Source: Chromera velia (taxonomy: Eukaryota > Sar > Chromeraceae). Taken from it: 37,500 bases of DNA. Made by a program: the position numbers and the translations under genes. Within the stretch, counting starts at the first letter, position 1, and every line of letters begins with the position of its first letter. Of the stretch, positions 32,895 to 37,500 are shown piece after piece. The notes beneath the pieces are model-generated. The model did not search any database. It saw only the letters and a program-made list of their open reading frames with translations, and was not told the origin of the DNA. The DNA lies in the NCBI GenBank assembly GCA_018398765.1, contig JAHBMJ010000543.1, positions 1-37,500 on the forward strand, in the 5' to 3' direction.

Positions 32895-35800
32895 TCAGGC
32901 AGAGGCGTCTGCCATCGGAACATCGGCAGTTGTCGATGGCGTTCCCCCATCTTCCTCATCCTCTGCCTCCTTCTTCACAGGGACCTCTCTGCTCGCCTTC
33001 TCCTCTCCCTCCCCTCCCATATGTGTATCAGTGTGCGTGTCTGTCTCTGTCTCTGTGGTCGTGTTGGCAGCCACACCTCCCGCATTCTCTTGATCTTCCT
33101 CTGCGTCGTCCTTTTCCTTCTCCTTCTCCTTCTCTGCCTCCACTGACTCCCTTTTGACTCTCTTCTGAGAAGGGGACGGGTTTTGTTCCCCTGCTTCCTC
33201 TCCCTCTGTGTCCTTCTTCTCCTCTTCCATCCCTGAGGGTTGGTCCTTCTCCCTCGCGTCCTCCTCTTTCTCTGCAGGAGCAGCAGCAGCAGCAGCCTCC
33301 TTTTCCCTCTCTCTTTTCACGCCCGTCCCCTCCTCCTTCTCTTTCTTCTCATTCTCATCGAAGAGGGAGGAAGGGAGGAACCCCGCATTCTTGAAGGCAG
33401 CCGAGGCGAAAAGCCTCTCCGCATCCGTGTAGCAGGACGCGAAGTCGAAATCCCCCCCCTTCGGTCCCACAGGCACCTCCCTTTCGGAGAGATCAGGAAT
33501 CGTCTGCATCTGGTCCTTCAGGAGGGTCGCATAGGACCCCGGAGAGATGAACTCCGCCTTCAAGACGCGGAAGTTCGGACGGACGTCATCCTTGTACTGT
33601 TCTCGGTTCCCTCTCATCACCATCTGCATGCACACACACACACAAATAAACACACACACACAAATAAACACACACACACACACGCACACACGCACGCACA
33701 CACACACACACACACACAAACACAAACGAACAAGGACACAGCGAGAAAGGGAGACGACCATACAGCGATGCACACATCGGTACTGCTAGCTCAGAATTTT
33801 TTGACGCAGTCGCCTTTATGACCTTTTTACCTTCCTAGATAAAGAGAGAGAAAGGAGGAAGAAGGCAGAGCTGGAAAAGAAGTGAAGAGGATGAGCAGAG
33901 AAGACAAGAGCAAGCATCGAGAAACACTGAAACGAAAAATGCGCGCACAACGGAGAAATAAAAAAAACGTGCACAGCCTTCCTTTGTGGCATGTCAACTC
34001 GAAATCCTTCCTCTTCATCGGTCCAATTCACAGGACGAAATGAATCCTTTAATTCTAAGACGACTTGCATACCGTTCAGCAGAAGCACCTTTCGTTTGCT
34101 CGTTCTTTCTTTCTTCACTTCTTCTTCTCTTTTTTTCCCTTTCTTTCTTTTTTGAGCGGACGGACCGTCATGGGTCTCCAGAGTGCCGCGTTCTTCCTCA
34201 TCTCCAGGTCCCTGTCCTCCATCGCGGCGATCTTCGCGGCCTCGTCGTTCAGCAGAACGAGGCCCGTCTGGTCGAAGCACACCGCCGTGACGTCAGCCCG
34301 AGCGTCGAGGAAGGTGGCACGGAAGAGGTACTTGACGTTCGGGGTGATGCCACTCACCTGGCACTTCTCGCACCTGCACACAGGGAGGCAGACAGACAGA
34401 GCGGCAGACAGAGAGACAGGGTGTAAGGCAGGCAGGCAGGCAGACAGCAAGACAGGAAAGTTCTATGAAAAGATTGGACGGATACCGAATTCGATTGAAA
34501 TGTCATTCGACTTCTCGCGAGAGAGTAGAGGCAGAAGCAAGGGAGGGAGAAATCAAGAGGAAAGAAAGAGAGGGAGGCAGAGGAGAGAGAAGAGGAGGGA
34601 GAGGAGAAAAAAACAGAGGGAGAGGGAGAGCAGAAAGAAAGCAAGGAGAGGGACGGGGTAGCGATGCAAGAAGGAACAGCTGAGTAAGCACGAGACTGTC
34701 AGGGTGCGTTGCCATTCTTCCTTCTTTTCTAAAAGACTTCTGTCCTTTTCCCCTTCCCCTCTACCCCATCCCGTCTTCTTCGATTGATTCTTTTGGACCG
34801 GTCAGAAGAAGTTGGGGGGGAAAGGAAGGAAGGAAAAAAAAAACGGAGGGACAAAGAAAGAAAAAGCAGACGATAAAAGAAAGAACGTCTGCAAAGAAGC
34901 GCGTTGCTCTGACCCCGTCTCCCCACCCACCCACGGCGGACCTGTACACGCCCTCATCCTTTGAGGCCTTTTTGTTGCACGTCGGGCACGAGTAGAAGAA
35001 CAGAGGCGGAGTCTCACCGGCGTCCTGAGCCCCCACACCTCTGAGCTCCTTCAGCACGTATTGGCCCGTGAAAACGAGCGAGTGCTCATTCTGACGGTCC
35101 AACGAGAGGGGGAGGTCCTCAACGGCGAGACGGGCGTCTCCGAGGTTCATTTCCTTCGCGGGAGCTCTGCCGGTTCTGGCAGAGTCGTCGTCAGACCTCT
35201 GACGCACGGGCTCGAAGTTGACTTTGTTCCCCCCCCCCATCCACCAGGTCTTCATCTCCTCCGCCTTCGGAGACTTGGGGGTAAAATTCATCTCCGTGCT
35301 GTCGTACGCAGTCCCACTGCGCTGTCCCTGGTACTCTTGGATCCTCAGGTTCTTGAACTGAATGACCACCGGCTCCCCTGTGGCGGTCTCGTTGAACTTC
35401 TCATCGGGAAGTGTGGTCCACTTTCCGAAGAGAGTGACTTGGAGGAGCATACCGGACTTGTCGACAATCTCGAGATCTCTCTTGGTGAACTCTCCTTGAC
35501 CGTTCTTTTTCATCTGCGTGCGCGGTTTGTAAGCACGTTTGCAAATGCCAAGAAGGTCAATGGGGAAGTCATCGTCTCTCTTCATGGACTTGATGTCCCG
35601 AATTTCGACGTTGTTGAAACACTCCCTCTCGATCTTTTTGTCATCCTCAGCAGGAGTGACAAGCGTTCGTTCGTTGAAGTTGATCTCATACGGGTGGTTG
35701 GTGTTGTTGTACTTTTTGTTGGACACCTTCAAATAGCCCCCCTCGAAGTAGAAGACCTTCCCCAACTCGATTTTGCCAAAAAATTTGGAGCAGACCTCAT

Positions 35801-35990
35801 CCCCCCAGAAAGTGCCTCTGATGGCAGAGCGATCTGCATCAAGGAGGTCGACTGAGAAAACTTGAGACTGCTTCCCAGTTTTTTGCTGGGTGTACTTTCT
35901 CAAATCAGTTTTGCCAGTCACACGAGCTTTGATCTTAAATCTGCTTGTGTACTGGTTCAACTCTCCGATGGGAATACAACCGTCAGCCAT
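32895..35990 (-). CDS. RPA1: Replication protein A large subunit, short type, three exons
   Basis: Single-stranded DNA-binding subunit of RPA, used in replication, repair and recombination. Exons 35990-34942, 34373-34166 and 33623-32895 give 661 residues. The start is certain: ACCATGG context and residues 6-30 (IPIGELNQYTSRFKIKARVT) align with the first strand of DNA-binding domain A. Domains: DBD-A about 5-110, DBD-B about 125-235, DBD-C about 300-461 with a zinc ribbon Cys335-x2-Cys338-x12-Cys351-x2-Cys354 whose second pair lies across intron 1. Human RPA1 has a further N-terminal protein-binding OB fold (RPA70N) of about 120 residues plus linker; it is absent here, as in the short-type RPA1 described for Cryptosporidium. 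Instead there is a C-terminal tail of about 200 charged residues (462-661), rich in Glu/Lys/Ala, with three V-K-R/K-E sites (521, 575, 635). Confidence 0.93.
33627..33721. repeat. (CA)n microsatellite with AAATAAA breaks, next to an acceptor
   Basis: On the minus strand this is a (TG)n tract broken by TTTATTT, ending in TGCATGCAG, the acceptor of RPA1 exon 3. Confidence 0.95.
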
Positions 35991-36663
35991 GGTTTCTTCT
36001 CTGTTTTCTTTTTTTGAGAGAGGGGGAAAGAAAACCAGGGCACACGAGACAAGAGACGAGACGGATACGAGAAATTTCAGAGGTTCTGGTGGACAGCCGC
36101 TTGGAACGTCAGGAAGAATTTCAGGCAATCAAGAGATCCCCAAAAAACGCTCAGCAGTGGCTCACTTGGCAGCTTTCTGTAAAGCTAACAGGGCACTTGC
36201 GCGGGAAGGTGTGTGGGCCGAATGGTGCTGAAATTTTGAAGGCTTTTTTCTCCAGCTGCGGTCAAGATTAAAATTGTCGTTACTGTCCGCATACTGCCCG
36301 CAATTGCCCGCATATTCGACCCCCAACATCCCCCAACTGAGGATTGCGTTCGGGCGCAATTTTGGGCCGGCAAGTTTGGCGATCGTCGACACGTGCTCGC
36401 ACGAAGCCTCGTGTGTGGGCCTGCATGCATGGGGGGCACTTATAGATTCTCAGTGTGCCGGGTCCATGCAACTTTCACCATTTTTTTCGTCCTGGTGCTG
36501 CATGGCCATCGAACCGCTGGAATGATGCCAAGAATCGCCAAGACCACACTCAGGCCTGCGGCGGCACTTACCAACGCATATTAATACATGTCCTTTGTGC
36601 TCTTTTCTGTGGCTGGCCGGTGCAGTGCTTACTTTTGAATTTCACTTGTGCATTTCCTTCCAC
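35991..36663. promoter_or_regulatory. Divergent promoter region, RPA1 / CHI-like gene
   Basis: About 670 bp between two divergent starts. It includes a GCATGC at about 36424 and the repeated words TACTGCCCGCA and TTGCCCGCA (36290-36312). Short open frames occur on both strands without recognisable domains. Promoter role is inferred from position. Confidence 0.4.
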
Positions 36664-37500
36664 ATGTGGCGTGGACGTCTCCGTCTCCGTCCGTCTCCCT
36701 TTCAAGGAAGTCTGGCTGCTGGCGCAGTCGTCTGCAGTTTTGGATTTTGCACGTCAGGCCAATGGGGATTTTCGTTTCCCGCAAAGGATCGACAAAATTC
36801 TTCCGTTTGGGGCGCATTTCGGTCGCTGGTGCGTCCCTATCCGGTCGCTCTCTGTGAAGCGGGGAAGGAGACGGGTCAGGAAGGGGTTAAGGACGAGGTT
36901 CTGGGTGTGGTGTTTCCCCGGAAGCTGTCGGTCATGACAGCTGCGTGGCAAAAGCCGGTAGAGCACGTGTATGTGGGGTCCGCACCTCGATGCATGCAAG
37001 ATGCATGCTGGTTCCCCCCTGCACGCGCGTATTCTCTTGGTTTGTATTTGAAAGACGAGGCCCTAAAGGAGGCGGATGCGAAGAGCGCAGACAGAAACGC
37101 GACAACCTTTTTTGATGATTCGGTTGAAAAGAGTCTGCATTTTGTGTTTGTAAGCAAAAAAGACTCCACACACATCAAGGATGGATTTGAGAGGTCCCTC
37201 GGGAAGTTCCTGGCGAAGGGGGAGGAGACGGCATCGAAACAGGTGAGGCTGATAGAGACGGATATATTCATGTTAATACACAGATACAAAGAAATAAACA
37301 GAAAGAGGGACTGGGAGGAAAGCAGCAGCATTTCTTGTCACTTTTCGCCTTTTGTTTCTCGGACAGACAAACAGACAAATGCAGACAGACGTTTCACATG
37401 GTCCTTTCTTTCCCGTCTGTGTTTCTTTCGTTTCTTCCTTCGTGTCTTCCTCCCCATCTTTGTGTTTGGTCCTCTGTGGTTTTCGTTTCGCGCGGAAGGA
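36664..37500 (+). CDS. Chalcone-isomerase-like protein, first exon, continues beyond the window
   Basis: A 193-codon exon, 36664-37242, ends at AAACAG|GTGAGG; the rest to 37500 is intron. The recognisable part is EVLGVVFPRKL, then ARAYSLGLYLKDEALKEADA, EKSLHFVFVSKKDSTHIKDG and FERSL: the strand order (V-x-F-P, A-Y-x-L-G-L-Y, F-V-F-x-x-K/R-D, G-F-x-x-S-L) of the chalcone isomerase superfamily. Plant members outside flavonoid synthesis bind fatty acids in plastids; many algal and protist members are of this kind. The ATG at 36664 is the first in frame and is followed by a hydrophobic stretch (SLAAGAVVCSFGF) that could be a targeting sequence, but the 36664-36880 part has no recognised domain, and another frame is also open there, so the start may be later or in a missing acceptor-defined exon (ATG at 36934 is an alternative). 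Confidence 0.5.
   Translation, partial: MWRGRLRLRPSPFQGSLAAGAVVCSFGFCTSGQWGFSFPAKDRQNSSVWGAFRSLVRPYPVALCEAGKETGQEGVKDEVLGVVFPRKLSVMTAAWQKPVEHVYVGSAPRCMQDACWFPPARAYSLGLYLKDEALKEADAKSADRNATTFFDDSVEKSLHFVFVSKKDSTHIKDGFERSLGKFLAKGEETASKQVRLIETDIFMLIHRYKEINRKRDWEESSSISCHFSPFVSRTDKQTNADRRFTWSFLSRLCFFRFFLRVFLPIFVFGPLWFSFRAEG

Overview
This window is nuclear DNA of a eukaryotic alga with a complex (secondary, red-type) plastid. The best guess is a chromerid alveolate (Chromera/Vitrella type), a photosynthetic relative of the apicomplexans. The supporting signs are intron-rich genes with GT-AG introns of about 100-800 bp, full of microsatellites; two plastid enzymes (ferrochelatase and homogentisate solanesyltransferase) whose N-termini look like a signal peptide followed by a phenylalanine-led transit peptide; a short-type RPA1 lacking the N-terminal OB fold, as described in some apicomplexans; and many copies of the self-complementary hexamer GCATGC. 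The species name is inference. No CRISPR array, prokaryotic operon or rRNA is present.

Layout: 1-3304 (-) ferrochelatase, six exons, last one cut by the window edge. 3775-3884 (+) U6 snRNA. 4190-8387 (+) DUF218/YdcF-like protein, eight exons. 8388-15600 is accessory: AT-rich DNA, two broken, divergently oriented non-LTR retrotransposon remnants (9515-11211 minus, 11415-12990 plus) and a C2H2 zinc-finger remnant (13940-14161 minus). 16623-19384 (-) ankyrin-like protein, two exons. 19963-23349 (+) THUMPD1/Tan1-like RNA-binding protein, seven exons, divergent from the ankyrin gene. 23350-26560 is AT-rich and repetitive, with a 959-bp hAT-like non-autonomous transposon flanked by a perfect 8-bp target duplication, and a 500-bp polypurine microsatellite. 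26561-27745 (-) homogentisate solanesyltransferase, one exon. 28564-29267 (+) degenerate phage/bacterial-type von Willebrand A gene. 29270-32890 is mostly empty or simple repeat. 32895-35990 (-) RPA1, three exons. 36664-37500 (+) chalcone-isomerase-like gene, first exon, running off the window.

The genes do not form one pathway. Two serve the plastid (haem; plastoquinone/tocochromanols), one splicing (U6), one replication and repair (RPA1), one probably tRNA acetylation (Tan1-like). I rebuilt exons by hand from domain similarity, reading frame and GT-AG signals. The 22 donors all have G at +5 and none has A at +3; most acceptors read TGCAG, several directly after (TG)n tracts. The most interesting leads are this splice-site pattern, the short RPA1 with a novel charged tail, the hAT-like element, and the decayed vWA gene.
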